From Paenibacillus aceris (lineage in GTDB: Bacteria > Bacillota > Bacilli > Paenibacillales > NBRC-103111), in the NCBI RefSeq assembly GCF_017874035.1, contig NZ_JAGGKV010000014.1:62001-126000 (forward strand): DNA of 64,000 bases. The letters are read 5' to 3'. Below are positions 18,125-27,259 of this stretch, in pieces. The first letter of the stretch is position 1, and each line of letters opens with the position of its first letter. The notes under the pieces are model-generated. The model was given only the letters and a program-made list of their open reading frames with translations. It had not been told where the DNA came from and did no database searches. A program made the translations under genes and the position numbers.

Positions 18125-18302
18125 TACTTATTCCATTCCTTTCAAGTGGCATGATAAAGGGGTCCCTTCATTTCCATGCATCGCCTTACCGCTTATCATT
18201 CGGCATTCGAATAAGGCACGAAGGATCTCCCTAAAAAATATTCAAAAAGCATGATTTGGTGTACCCTATACGATAAGTTAGCTGCATTTCTTTGGAAAAT
18301 AT

Positions 18303-18605
18303 AAAAAAATCCCACCCCCAAGACTATAATCAGCCTTAGGGACGAGATTTGTATGCTCGTGGTACCACCCCAGATTCGCTAATATGTCGCCATATTAGCC
18401 TCTTCAAGTACGACATTACCAGGTAATGCGTATACTTTAGCTCTATAACAGGAGCTCCTGGCACACCATCCCCACTTCAAGTGGTTCCGATGTGCTGCTC
18501 TGAGGCTTTTTTCAATAAAGAATTCTTTACTCCTTTCCAGCTAACGGAGCTCTCTGTGAAAGAATTTCATTTATTTACTCTTCTCTTCCTCGCATTTGAA
18601 TGTTG
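18303..18605 (-). ncRNA. T-box riboswitch leader of asd, lysine specifier
   Basis: Minus-strand leader of about 300 bases. The T-box core GGGGTGGTACCACG is at 18358-18371. After it comes an intrinsic terminator: CCCTAAGGCT pairs with AGTCTTGGGG (18315-18342), then a T run at 18303-18309. Stem I is visible: AGTA (18576-18579) faces GAA (18511-18513) across a helix formed by AAATTCTTT and AAAGAATTC, with AGAGAGCTCCGTTAGC in the distal part. The bases after GAA are AAAAGCC, so every likely specifier register gives a lysine codon (AAA or AAG). The TGGT bulge would pair with an ACCA tRNA end. Regulation of asd by lysyl-tRNA charging follows from family knowledge. Confidence 0.88.
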
Positions 18606-18610
18606 CGATA

Positions 18611-18639
18611 ATTCTATCAGATATCGCATGCAACGTAAA
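18611..18639 (-). promoter_or_regulatory. sigma-A promoter of the asd leader
   Basis: On the minus strand TTTACG (18634-18639), a spacer of exactly 17 bases, then TAGAAT (18611-18616). Transcription should begin near 18604, just before stem I of the T-box leader. It lies right behind the stop codon of the preceding gene. Confidence 0.6.
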
Positions 18640-18647
18640 CACATTTT

Positions 18648-18956
18648 TTACCCTTCCACAATATCCGCTCTTAATTCGCTCGCAACTTCCATCATCTTGG
18701 GGATCACAGCCTCATTCGTGCCCGATACATAGATATCTCCCTGGTAGTGCCGGAAAGGGATCTTAATGTCGCCGTAGCTCCACATGAAAAAATCCCCATC
18801 TATCGACATCGTGGTAGCGCCTGTTACTGTAAATACGGATGTATAGGAAAAATCAGCCTTGGACGAAAAATACTGTTTGCATTCCTCCAAAGATATTGTT
18901 TTTACTGAATTGCCTTCTTCCTGTAGAGCTCTTGTAATGCGATATCGTTGACTCAT
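18648..18956 (-). CDS. hypothetical protein coupled to a methyltransferase
   Basis: About 102 residues from the ATG at 18956, which has GGGAGGAATCGCA before it; a longer frame to 18983 lacks a site. The ATG overlaps the stop of the methyltransferase gene as ATGA, so the two are translationally coupled. The sequence is a mixed alpha/beta soluble domain with a central SIDGDFFMWSYGDIKIPFRH stretch and no membrane segment or signal. I do not recognise the family. Its coupling suggests a role linked to the methyltransferase, but nothing in the sequence says what. Confidence 0.7.
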   Translation of the reverse strand: MSQRYRITRALQEEGNSVKTISLEECKQYFSSKADFSYTSVFTVTGATTMSIDGDFFMWSYGDIKIPFRHYQGDIYVSGTNEAVIPKMMEVASELRADIVEG

Positions 18957-19723
18957 TGCGATTCCTCCCTTATTTCTCCCCAAAACACTTGGGTCTCATA
19001 GTCAAATGACACTGTACCTTCCTGGTTGTTACGTTCAAATACGTTCCGCAGTTCCTCTATCATTGTTTCGTAGCGCGGATCCCCTGGTCCCGGGGAATAG
19101 GAAGACGAGAGCAACCTGCCGGTTAAACCTTCAAAATCGAAAATTTGCCCATGGATGAACCCTGCTTCTTGCATCGTGCCTGGTTTGAAGAAGGAAAGCA
19201 GGATATCCCGCGAAATATTTTTATGATTGACTTCTTTGTAGTCAGTGGCAAAGGTTTGAAGCAATTGATCATACTGTTCTCGAAACAAGGTGCCGTGAGT
19301 GAGCCGTGAATTCCAAATCAGTACGACCTTTCCACCCGGTCTCAGAATGCGTCTGAACTCCAATTGCGCCGCGCTGCGATCAAACCAATGAAACGACTGC
19401 GCACAAACAATAGCATCTATGGAGTGATCGGGCAGCCCCGTCGCCTCAGCGGACCCCGAAACGATGGAAAAATGGTTCTCTCCTCCGAGCATCCTTTCAG
19501 CTGCTTTCCGCATTTCATCATTCGGCTCGACAGCCGTTACATGACTGCCCCGCGCAAGAAGCAGCTTTGAAAAAACACCTGTTCCTGCACCGATGTCGGC
19601 TATTTCAGAATGGGGATGAAATCCGATAACATCGTACAAATAATTAATCGCTTCTGTCGGATAACTTGGACGGTACTTTACATACGTGTCCACTCGATTA
19701 GAAAACCGCTCTTTACTATCCAT
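18953..19723 (-). CDS. class I SAM-dependent methyltransferase
   Basis: About 256 residues from the ATG at 19723, preceded by GGGAGAG; an in-frame ATG at 19741 lies before that site and is less likely. The SAM-binding fold shows motif I as IADIGAGTGVFSKLL, the acidic loop as AVEPNDEM, and the YafE/UbiE-like segment IVCAQSFHWFDRSAA followed by RILRPGGKVVLIWN. Methyltransferases with the HWFD motif act on small molecules, but the substrate cannot be assigned. The gene stands alone with its coupled small partner, between a DUF3231 gene and asd. Confidence 0.85.
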   Translation of the reverse strand: MDSKERFSNRVDTYVKYRPSYPTEAINYLYDVIGFHPHSEIADIGAGTGVFSKLLLARGSHVTAVEPNDEMRKAAERMLGGENHFSIVSGSAEATGLPDHSIDAIVCAQSFHWFDRSAAQLEFRRILRPGGKVVLIWNSRLTHGTLFREQYDQLLQTFATDYKEVNHKNISRDILLSFFKPGTMQEAGFIHGQIFDFEGLTGRLLSSSYSPGPGDPRYETMIEELRNVFERNNQEGTVSFDYETQVFWGEIREESQ

Positions 19724-19932
19724 TATGAACCACTCTCCCATACAAAATGTTTCATTAGATGAAATCAGGTTTCATTATTTATAATTCCATTTTATTGCAA
19801 AACCGCACAAAATGCCAGAGCAGTTTTCACCCCCGCCGCCGCAAGCGTTGCGCCAAGCAAATCAACCCGTATCCATGCAAAAAAGCCATCCCCGTTAACG
19901 GAGTGGCTATGTTGGTATCCTTATTCTCTCCA

Positions 19933-20940
19933 TCATGATTTTGTTAATTGCCTTCTATCTTCGACTTGCGGCGGTTCTTCCAGCCAACCGTGCTTGATCA
20001 TGAGCTCCCCGCCTTCTTTGACAAAGGGCAGAATTTTTTGTGCAAGCCGAGCCATCGAGAGCGGCAGATCGCTGCGTAGGCTGAACGCGCCGCCAAGCGC
20101 ATTGCTGCCAATACCAAAAGACCCTAACAAATTGGTGAGGTACATCATTAACTTGTCTGAAAACGGAGCGACCGTAGAACTCGTTGCTTTTCCAGCGTGT
20201 GTGGCCGGCGGCTCAATATAATCCTCGCGCAAAAATTCCCCCAAAGTGGTTTCAATCTCTTTGGACAACTTCATGCCTTTAACAAAATATTCTTGTACTT
20301 TTGTATCATTCGCAACTTGAGCGAATCCGATCATAAGCTGCATCCCTGTAAGATTTGTCTCAATGGCGTGATGCAATAAGGAAATCTCAATCGCGTTTAA
20401 AGCTCTTTTTTCCTTGAAAATATTTAAACCTGATAAATAACTATCATTCTGAATAAAGGTAACTTCTTTGGGCATTGACATAAATGGCGGCCGCACAAGA
20501 ACTCCTTTTTCCAAAAGGAATTGCGTGCATTGATCATACATCTCTTGTGAGCTTGCTGTTAACTGTTTAAATAGCTGTCTTATGTCTTTCCGATAGGACA
20601 TTGTTGAGTACAACGCAAAAAGGCTGGCTTCAATTTTACTCATCATGTGTAGAAACATCGGTTCATACAGATAATCAAATAACTTAGGAACCCCTTTATT
20701 TACGTCATTGACCGTAAAGCCAAGAGGAATAACCGCCCCTTCATCTTGAAAAATCCGTTTGATGGTTTCTACCGTTTGCTCGGACGAGGTGTATGTCGAT
20801 TTTAAGATTTGTTGAACTTCTTCATTATCTGCGTGCTCAAGCAAATATTCTAAGACCCTCAATAACATTGTTTTTTCTTGATATGTCATCCACAAGTTGC
20901 CTATTTCTGAAGATGTCAATGGGATATCGGCCGACTCCAT
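19933..20940 (-). CDS. DUF3231 family protein
   Basis: A soluble, almost wholly helical protein of 335 residues. It has two similar halves, each a four-helix bundle-like unit (about 1-160 and 165-325), with the paired phrases LTSSEIGNLWMTYQEKTML and LNAIEISLLHHAIETNLTG opening each half. This is the arrangement of DUF3231 proteins, which are common in spore-formers and distantly like CotF-type spore coat and ferritin-like bundles. The function is unknown. AAAGGAG stands before the ATG. It is a single gene; a weak hairpin around 19884-19907 (AGCCA/TGGCT) may end it. Confidence 0.8.
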   Translation of the reverse strand: MESADIPLTSSEIGNLWMTYQEKTMLLRVLEYLLEHADNEEVQQILKSTYTSSEQTVETIKRIFQDEGAVIPLGFTVNDVNKGVPKLFDYLYEPMFLHMMSKIEASLFALYSTMSYRKDIRQLFKQLTASSQEMYDQCTQFLLEKGVLVRPPFMSMPKEVTFIQNDSYLSGLNIFKEKRALNAIEISLLHHAIETNLTGMQLMIGFAQVANDTKVQEYFVKGMKLSKEIETTLGEFLREDYIEPPATHAGKATSSTVAPFSDKLMMYLTNLLGSFGIGSNALGGAFSLRSDLPLSMARLAQKILPFVKEGGELMIKHGWLEEPPQVEDRRQLTKS

Positions 20941-21059
20941 TTGTTAGTCTCCTTTATGTGAATTATTATTTATCTCTCAACATGATGTTTACTTTCATTT
21001 ATCATTTCCTAACGGGGAAAGATTATCCAGAGCCAATTCACCGATATCTTATAGCATCA

Positions 21060-22724
21060 TTACAGCCGCGCCATTTCCAAGCCGCAAAACGCATCTACTG
21101 GCGAAATGCCTCGGAATGGCTGCTTACCCAGCAGGCAAGCCAGGATTTCCTTCTGTACCGCAGCAGAGGCATTATAACCGTTGATCATGGTCGGCATGGT
21201 CGGCAGTTCGTATAAGGTATAAGGATTGCCAAGTGAAATAAACAGTGTCGGCACATACGTCGGGTACCAATTAAAAATTCCGCCCGCTTCCTCCGGTGAC
21301 AACCGCAAGGAATTTTGCATAAAGCCCGGCGCCTTCTGCGTCAAATAGATCACGAGATCAATGTCGTTCTCTTCCTGCTTGAGACGGTAATTTCTGACCA
21401 CCTCAAAGCCTTCCTTCACCAGCATCCGCTCGAATAAATAGCCACCGGCGCCATTTCCGGTGAAGAGTGAGCCTTCACTCGCGGTGGAAATGAGCAGAAC
21501 CCGCTTATGCTTCTTTGTTGAAATCGGCAGCAATTGCTGCGTGTCCTTCACAAGCGTTACCGAGTCCCTCGCCAGTTGTTCGGCCAATAACAGATGTTCA
21601 GGCGAGCCTACTTTCGCCAAATCCTGCTCAGGCTTATCCGGCAGATGAAGCCCTAGAGAAGCTTTGAGGGCCAGCACTCTGGTCACGGCCTCATCCAATC
21701 GATCCTGCGTGATAACGCCATCTCTGACTCCTTGAAGCATCGCTTCATAATCGTATTTGAGATCGGTTGTAAACAGGAACATATCCACGCCGGAGGCAAT
21801 ACATTGGGGCACTAATTCGCGGCGAGAACCCCAACTCGTCATACCGACCATCGCGGTTGCATCCGAGATGACCAAGCCATTAAAGCCCAGCTCTTCTCGA
21901 AGCAGCTTAACATTCAGTTCATAAGAAAGCGATCCCGGCGTATATTTCGTTCTCACATCGGTGATCCCAAGCTCTTCGTAGTAAGCAGGAAGTGCGATAT
22001 GAGCGCTCATAACGCTTTTCACGCCGGCATCGAATGCCGAACGGTACACATGTCCATACGTTTCACGCCACCGCTGCATCGGCATATCATTCACCGTCAG
22101 TACTTTATGCTGATCGCGATCGTCCATTCCGTCACCAGGCCAGTGCTTGACGCATGCCGCCATTCGGCCGCTTTCCTGTACGCCCGCAAGTGTCGGAAGC
22201 GCATAAGTCTCCACCACTTCGGGTGTATCCCCGAAAGCACGCGTATTAACGATCGGATTCTGATGATTATAGTTAATGTCCAGCACAGGCCCGAATACCC
22301 AGTTAAAGCCCATGGCAGTTCCTTCCACTTCAATCCCCTTGCCAAAAGACCGCGCCAACTCAGGCTTGCCAGTAGCCGCTACCTGCATATTCATGCCAAG
22401 GTTCGTGCCGTCAATCGCTCCGCCGAAGCCACCGGATTCCAAATCCCCGGTAACGAGCAACGGCAGCTTGCTGCGGCTTTGCATGTCCGCTATTTTCGCC
22501 TGCTGATTGACTTTCGTGGCTTCCGGGCTAAAGGCGAATAGATGCACGCCGCCAGGCTTAATGCTTAACAGATCCTCCTGCTCAGGTAAAAATGGCGTCT
22601 GAACAACGACAAAGAGCTGTCCGACTTTTTCTTCCAAACGGAGTCCGTCCCTTGTTTCCTTCACCCATGACAGGTCCGCCTCGGATAAATAAAAAGGCTT
22701 GCCTCTAAGCTGATCTTCCGTCAT
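21060..22724 (-). CDS. GH3 glycosidase, NagZ-like
   Basis: Family 3 glycoside hydrolase of about 554 residues, cytoplasmic (no signal). The nucleophile is Asp288 in VISDATAM. The acid/base dyad of the NagZ subgroup is present as Asp204-Gln-His206 in KHWPGDGMDDRDQH, although the usual GHGD just before it reads GDGM. The N-terminal part is the TIM barrel, and residues about 350-550 form a second alpha/beta domain with ARDSVTLVKD. This layout fits beta-N-acetylglucosaminidases, some of which work by phosphorolysis. A frame runs to 22793, but the ATG at 22724 fits better; it overlaps the end of the upstream GH78 gene. It is the last gene of the rhamnoside operon, which is an unexpected setting for a hexosaminidase. 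Confidence 0.82.
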   Translation of the reverse strand: MTEDQLRGKPFYLSEADLSWVKETRDGLRLEEKVGQLFVVVQTPFLPEQEDLLSIKPGGVHLFAFSPEATKVNQQAKIADMQSRSKLPLLVTGDLESGGFGGAIDGTNLGMNMQVAATGKPELARSFGKGIEVEGTAMGFNWVFGPVLDINYNHQNPIVNTRAFGDTPEVVETYALPTLAGVQESGRMAACVKHWPGDGMDDRDQHKVLTVNDMPMQRWRETYGHVYRSAFDAGVKSVMSAHIALPAYYEELGITDVRTKYTPGSLSYELNVKLLREELGFNGLVISDATAMVGMTSWGSRRELVPQCIASGVDMFLFTTDLKYDYEAMLQGVRDGVITQDRLDEAVTRVLALKASLGLHLPDKPEQDLAKVGSPEHLLLAEQLARDSVTLVKDTQQLLPISTKKHKRVLLISTASEGSLFTGNGAGGYLFERMLVKEGFEVVRNYRLKQEENDIDLVIYLTQKAPGFMQNSLRLSPEEAGGIFNWYPTYVPTLFISLGNPYTLYELPTMPTMINGYNASAAVQKEILACLLGKQPFRGISPVDAFCGLEMARL

Positions 22725-24288
22725 CTTCTTTCGCAGCCTCCCCTGGCAGCAAGTATTTTCGAATAAAATACGTCGGTGTGCAGCTCCAAGCATGGCAGTA
22801 GCTATTGATTAAATTACTGCCGTAAGGCGAAAGCTTTTTATCATTCGGGTTATAAATCTCCCAGAAGCAATCTGCTCCGTCCTTCACCATTTCTCCCCAA
22901 TAGGCTCTCATTTGTTCCACGGCTTTTTCCGTTCTACCGCTTTCAAATAACGCTTCAATCAAATGATGATGCATATAAGGGGTTGTCATGCCTATTTCAG
23001 GAGGTTGTTCAAATAACCGATCCATTAACTGAGCATTCTCCGTTTCATTCAAAACGCCTGCCAAAACCATCCAAACTTGAGAAGCCCATGAAATCTGCTT
23101 GTCCGGCCCGCTTACAAAGAAGTTCTTCTCGGAATCCCATAAGTGGGTGAGTGACGCACGCCTAACGCGATTCATTTGGTCCGCAATGAACGCTGCTTCT
23201 TGTTCTTCCCCCAGCACTTCGGCCAGAGCATGGCCTCTTGTGAGGCTGTATAATAAGACCGCTTGCGCGGATGCTTGCTTGTTGAGCTTCGGATGCCAGT
23301 CCGTAAAGCACCACCAAGTGTCGTCATCTCGAACAAGTCCAGACGCATCCAGCCGGCTAAGCCCGATACGGATCTGTTCCAGCGCGACTGGCCAGAGCTC
23401 GACTAAAGCTTCTCGATCCTTAGAAGTCTCATAATAATCATACAAAGTCGCTACGAAAAAGAGCGCATAATCATATAAACGCGTATCGTCGACGATCGGA
23501 TGCGGCTTTTCAAATACACAAGCCCCTACAGTTCCATCTTCAAGGGTCATCCCCCCAAACAAGTACAAGCAGCGCTTAACCAGGTCATAATGCCCAAAGG
23601 TATAATAATTCGCCAGCGCTTGAAGCCTTAGATCTCCGATCCACAGCCTGCGATCCCGCTTCGGCCCGTCTTCGAACACCGTTTGCATGCAGTCCTGCAG
23701 CGTTTTGATGCTGATCCTATCGATCGCAGCCAAGTCTTCTGGCAATTCAGCAGGAAGTGGCTTCACTTTCGAAACATCCGCGGATGTAACAGCCGTGCAG
23801 CGGATATCCGCGAAAGAAACCGTGTACTTTCTGGAGGTATCGATAACCTCCACTTTTAAATAACGGAAGCAATAGCGGCGCGGAAGCTTTAATACCGCAG
23901 GAAGAACGTCGATATAGACCGTTTCCTCCTGCAGCCAGGACTTGCTGAGCCAGCCCTCATAGCTGTCAAAAAGCTCCGCTACTTCGCACGGCATCTCGCC
24001 AAAGATCAGCTTAAGCCCAAGCGGGGCATCTTGAGGACTGCCCTCAGATTTGATCGTAAGAGAGACATAACCGACTTGATGATCGCCAAAATCCAGAATG
24101 AAGCTCTCGCCTTTACCAAAGGATTGAGCCAATTTATCAGTGACAGCCCCTGCCGGCTGCGTTCTCCACCCCTGGAAGGCCTCTTCGTCCACTACGACTT
24201 CAATAACCGACTGCGGCCAAACGATAGTCTTATGCAAGTCGGGAACGAGCTTCTCCGCCTTTTCTACAAACTTTTGATGAATACCCAT
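22705..24288 (-). CDS. short GH78-type rhamnosidase paralogue
   Basis: A 527-residue protein built like the catalytic half of alpha-L-rhamnosidases: a beta-sandwich region (about 40-175) followed by an alpha/alpha barrel (about 190-500). The catalytic-loop segment reads FEDGPKRDRRLWIGDLRLQ where classical GH78 enzymes have RDERLGWTGD, so the usual general-acid glutamate position is Arg. It may use another residue, prefer another sugar, or be inactive. No signal peptide. The ATG at 24288 lies 39 bases after the full-length GH78 gene, and the end overlaps the GH3 start, so all three are one operon. Assignment to the GH78 clan is firm; its activity is not. Confidence 0.78.
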   Translation of the reverse strand: MGIHQKFVEKAEKLVPDLHKTIVWPQSVIEVVVDEEAFQGWRTQPAGAVTDKLAQSFGKGESFILDFGDHQVGYVSLTIKSEGSPQDAPLGLKLIFGEMPCEVAELFDSYEGWLSKSWLQEETVYIDVLPAVLKLPRRYCFRYLKVEVIDTSRKYTVSFADIRCTAVTSADVSKVKPLPAELPEDLAAIDRISIKTLQDCMQTVFEDGPKRDRRLWIGDLRLQALANYYTFGHYDLVKRCLYLFGGMTLEDGTVGACVFEKPHPIVDDTRLYDYALFFVATLYDYYETSKDREALVELWPVALEQIRIGLSRLDASGLVRDDDTWWCFTDWHPKLNKQASAQAVLLYSLTRGHALAEVLGEEQEAAFIADQMNRVRRASLTHLWDSEKNFFVSGPDKQISWASQVWMVLAGVLNETENAQLMDRLFEQPPEIGMTTPYMHHHLIEALFESGRTEKAVEQMRAYWGEMVKDGADCFWEIYNPNDKKLSPYGSNLINSYCHAWSCTPTYFIRKYLLPGEAAKEDDGRSA

Positions 24289-24326
24289 TACCTATAAACA
24301 CCCCTATCCAGATAAAAGGAAGCCCC

Positions 24327-27224
24327 TTATAAAAGAATTAAATCCGCAACCAAAGCGTCGATTTGCTGTCGCGTAACGCCTGTCATCGTATTCTCGCCTA
24401 ACTGTTTAATCGTTGATTTTCGTACGAAATTTAGAAAAGGCCCTTCAATCAAAGCAAGCATATGTTTTTTCAAAACGGCTGCAGCCGCCTCATCCTCCAG
24501 CACATCTTGAATTCTGGAATGCTCATTATATTGGACACGGAATAAATCGCTATTGGTGTAACTGAATGAGTAATCGCCAGAGCCTACGAGGATGCGAACA
24601 CCTTGATCGACTTCGCTAATGGCCAATACGCCGGGAAGCGTGGTGTCCAGCTCAATTTCACCTTCTTTTATAGCTCCAATAGCAGCGCCTGTAAGAATAA
24701 CTTGTGCGGAAGTATTCGCCGGGACACGCAGCTGGACCCGGATATCCCCTTTATCCACCTGCCAACCGGATTCGATACGCCCATAAAGAGACGTATGCGC
24801 AGCTTTGGCGTAAGAAAGGCTGTTCAGCCCGAACAACGGCTCGATGTGGATTTTCTTGAACGCCGGAACGGATACATCCATATCCAGTCCCGCTATTTTG
24901 CGATACATCCAATCGCCGATGGCGCCGTAGGCATAATGGTTAAACGAGTTCATATCGTCGCTCCAGAATGAACCGTCGGCTTTGATGCTGTCCCAATGCT
25001 CCCAGATCGTCGTCGCCCCTTTGGAAACGGAGTACAACCAGCCCGGATAGCTTTCTTGCAGCAAGAGCTTCACAGCCGTCTCGTGGTAGCCGCTATCCGA
25101 AAGCGCAAAGCACAAGTATGGCGTGCCAACGAAGCCTGTTGTTAAATGATAGTCATTATCTATAATGAGTTGGTTCAAATCTTTCGCTACCCGGGCTCGC
25201 ACGCTGTCGTCCACCAAATCAAAGACGAGCGCAAGAATATGCGCAGTTTGGGTAGGGGACGCAATACGCCCGGTCTTGGTCATAAATTCATCGCGGAAAG
25301 CTTGAATGACGTTTTGATGCAGTTCATTCAATTCGCGAGCATCCTCATCATGGCCCAAAACTTGGGCGGCATCCCGGACAATGCGAGTGGAATAGGCATA
25401 ATAAGCCGTTGCGATCAGAGCCGTCGGCGTCGCGCCGATGTAGCTGTTTTCTTTTGCATCCAAAGCAAGCCAATCGCCGAAATGGAAGCCAGTGTTCCAT
25501 ATAAATTCCTGCTCGCCTTGGGATCGGATGTACGCAATCCAACCTTTCATGCTCTCATATTGCTCGGCAAGCAGACGCTTGTCACCATAGTACTGGTAAA
25601 CGGTCCAAGGACAGATGACGGCCGCATCTCCCCAGGCAGCTGAATTCTCTCCGCCCACGACATTCGGCACGACAAAGGGAACGCCGCCATTCGGCTTCTG
25701 CTCCGCTTTCAAATCATGCAGCCATTTCGTGAAGAAAGGTCCGCCCTGGTAGTTGAATAAAGCGGTAGAGATGAAAACTTGGGCGTCCCCCGTCCAACCT
25801 AAGCGCTCGTCGCGCTGCGGGCAATCCGTCGGAACGTCAAGGAAATTGCCTCGTTGTCCCCAGCGAATGTTGCTTTGCAGCTGATTCACTCTCGCGTCCG
25901 AGCAAGCAAACTCCCCTGTCGGCTCCATATCCGTATGCATGACTTCACCAACGAAAGCGTCCAGCGGCAGGCCGTTCTCTTGGCCTGGGAAGCCCTCAAC
26001 CTTCACATAGCGAAAGCCCATGAAGCTGAAATAAGGAGCATAGCTTTCAGGACCGTTCCCTTTGGTAATATAGGACACAACTTGCTTGGCTGCCCGCAAA
26101 TTGCCGAAATAAATATTGCCGTCTTTGTCCAAAACCTCAGCGTGCTTAAGCACAATTCGCGTCCCTGCAGGCGCATTGACCGTAACGCGCACGCGGCCAA
26201 CCATATTTTGACCCATATCCAGCACGTTATCGCCGGCAGGCGTTACGAATGCAGCAATAGGACGCAGCTTCTCTGTCACACGAGTCGGTGCATTCTCTTG
26301 AGGAACCAGCACATCCAAGCTTATGTCTGAACACACTTGTGTGGGCTTCCACTCGTCATCTTGAAAATTCGCGCTGCTCCATCCAGCATGCTCCAAACGA
26401 GCGTCATAGGTCTCCCCATGGTAAATCGCAGCATATTGAATGGGACCTGTAGAAGCTTTCCACGAGGCATCTGTCCCTACAATGGATTCCGTTCCGTCTT
26501 TGTAAGTAATGTGCAGCTGTGCGAGAGCAGCGCGTTGTTCGCCGTATTTGAAGTTTTTGCCCTCGAAGCCCATCCCGCTCTTGTACCAGCCGTCGGCAAG
26601 CACGATGCCTAGCCCGTTTCCGTCCTTGCACAGCAGGTCTGTTACCTCATAAGTTTGAACCTGCAAGCGGCTCGGATAACTCGTCCAACCAGGCGCAAGC
26701 CATTCATCGGAAACCCGTTCGCCATTCACATACAGCTCGTATACACCTGCCGCTGTTGCATAAATTCGCGCGGACTGAACATCCCCCAGCACATCAAAGT
26801 CTTTGCGAAGCAGAAAAGCAGGCTCTGACTGCGGATCGATTTCATTCCGATCAGGGCTGATCCACGCTGCCTGCCACTCTCCTTGATCCAGCAGCCCCAT
26901 TTCCCACCAAGCGGCATCGCTCCATGCCGACTCGCGTCCAAAATGATCCCACACTTTAACCTTGTACCAATATCGAGTTCTGGATTTCAGTTCCTCTCCC
27001 TCATAAGCAATTTGAATCGATTGATCGGATTCCGTGAAGCCTGTATCCCACACGGGAGCATTGAAATCTCCCCATTCATTGGCGACAACGATCTGATATC
27101 CCCGCTGCATAGTGCCGCGGCGCTCGGATTCAATTTGCCAGCTCAGCTGTGGATTCCGGGCTCCTATGCCAAGCGGATTCGTTCTGTATTCGCACCTCAA
27201 GGTTGAGACTTTTAATGAATCCAT
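24327..27224 (-). CDS. GH78 alpha-L-rhamnosidase
   Basis: Releases terminal L-rhamnose from imported oligosaccharides. The protein has 965 residues, the standard length of multidomain bacterial rhamnosidases, with no signal peptide. Order: N-terminal fibronectin-like domain (1-110, NPLGIGARNPQLSW), carbohydrate-binding beta domain (about 120-300), linker, alpha/alpha barrel (about 430-780), C-terminal beta domain, and an extra helical tail of about 70 residues. The acid is Glu473 in CPQRDERLGWTGDAQ and the base is Glu742 in TIWEHWDS. AAGGAGG precedes the ATG. It follows the two permease genes in one operon, which suggests rhamnosides or rhamnogalacturonan fragments as the transported substrate. 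Confidence 0.93.
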   Translation of the reverse strand: MDSLKVSTLRCEYRTNPLGIGARNPQLSWQIESERRGTMQRGYQIVVANEWGDFNAPVWDTGFTESDQSIQIAYEGEELKSRTRYWYKVKVWDHFGRESAWSDAAWWEMGLLDQGEWQAAWISPDRNEIDPQSEPAFLLRKDFDVLGDVQSARIYATAAGVYELYVNGERVSDEWLAPGWTSYPSRLQVQTYEVTDLLCKDGNGLGIVLADGWYKSGMGFEGKNFKYGEQRAALAQLHITYKDGTESIVGTDASWKASTGPIQYAAIYHGETYDARLEHAGWSSANFQDDEWKPTQVCSDISLDVLVPQENAPTRVTEKLRPIAAFVTPAGDNVLDMGQNMVGRVRVTVNAPAGTRIVLKHAEVLDKDGNIYFGNLRAAKQVVSYITKGNGPESYAPYFSFMGFRYVKVEGFPGQENGLPLDAFVGEVMHTDMEPTGEFACSDARVNQLQSNIRWGQRGNFLDVPTDCPQRDERLGWTGDAQVFISTALFNYQGGPFFTKWLHDLKAEQKPNGGVPFVVPNVVGGENSAAWGDAAVICPWTVYQYYGDKRLLAEQYESMKGWIAYIRSQGEQEFIWNTGFHFGDWLALDAKENSYIGATPTALIATAYYAYSTRIVRDAAQVLGHDEDARELNELHQNVIQAFRDEFMTKTGRIASPTQTAHILALVFDLVDDSVRARVAKDLNQLIIDNDYHLTTGFVGTPYLCFALSDSGYHETAVKLLLQESYPGWLYSVSKGATTIWEHWDSIKADGSFWSDDMNSFNHYAYGAIGDWMYRKIAGLDMDVSVPAFKKIHIEPLFGLNSLSYAKAAHTSLYGRIESGWQVDKGDIRVQLRVPANTSAQVILTGAAIGAIKEGEIELDTTLPGVLAISEVDQGVRILVGSGDYSFSYTNSDLFRVQYNEHSRIQDVLEDEAAAAVLKKHMLALIEGPFLNFVRKSTIKQLGENTMTGVTRQQIDALVADLILL

Positions 27225-27259
27225 AGTAATCCTCCTTATATTGTTATTCGAAATGTCTG

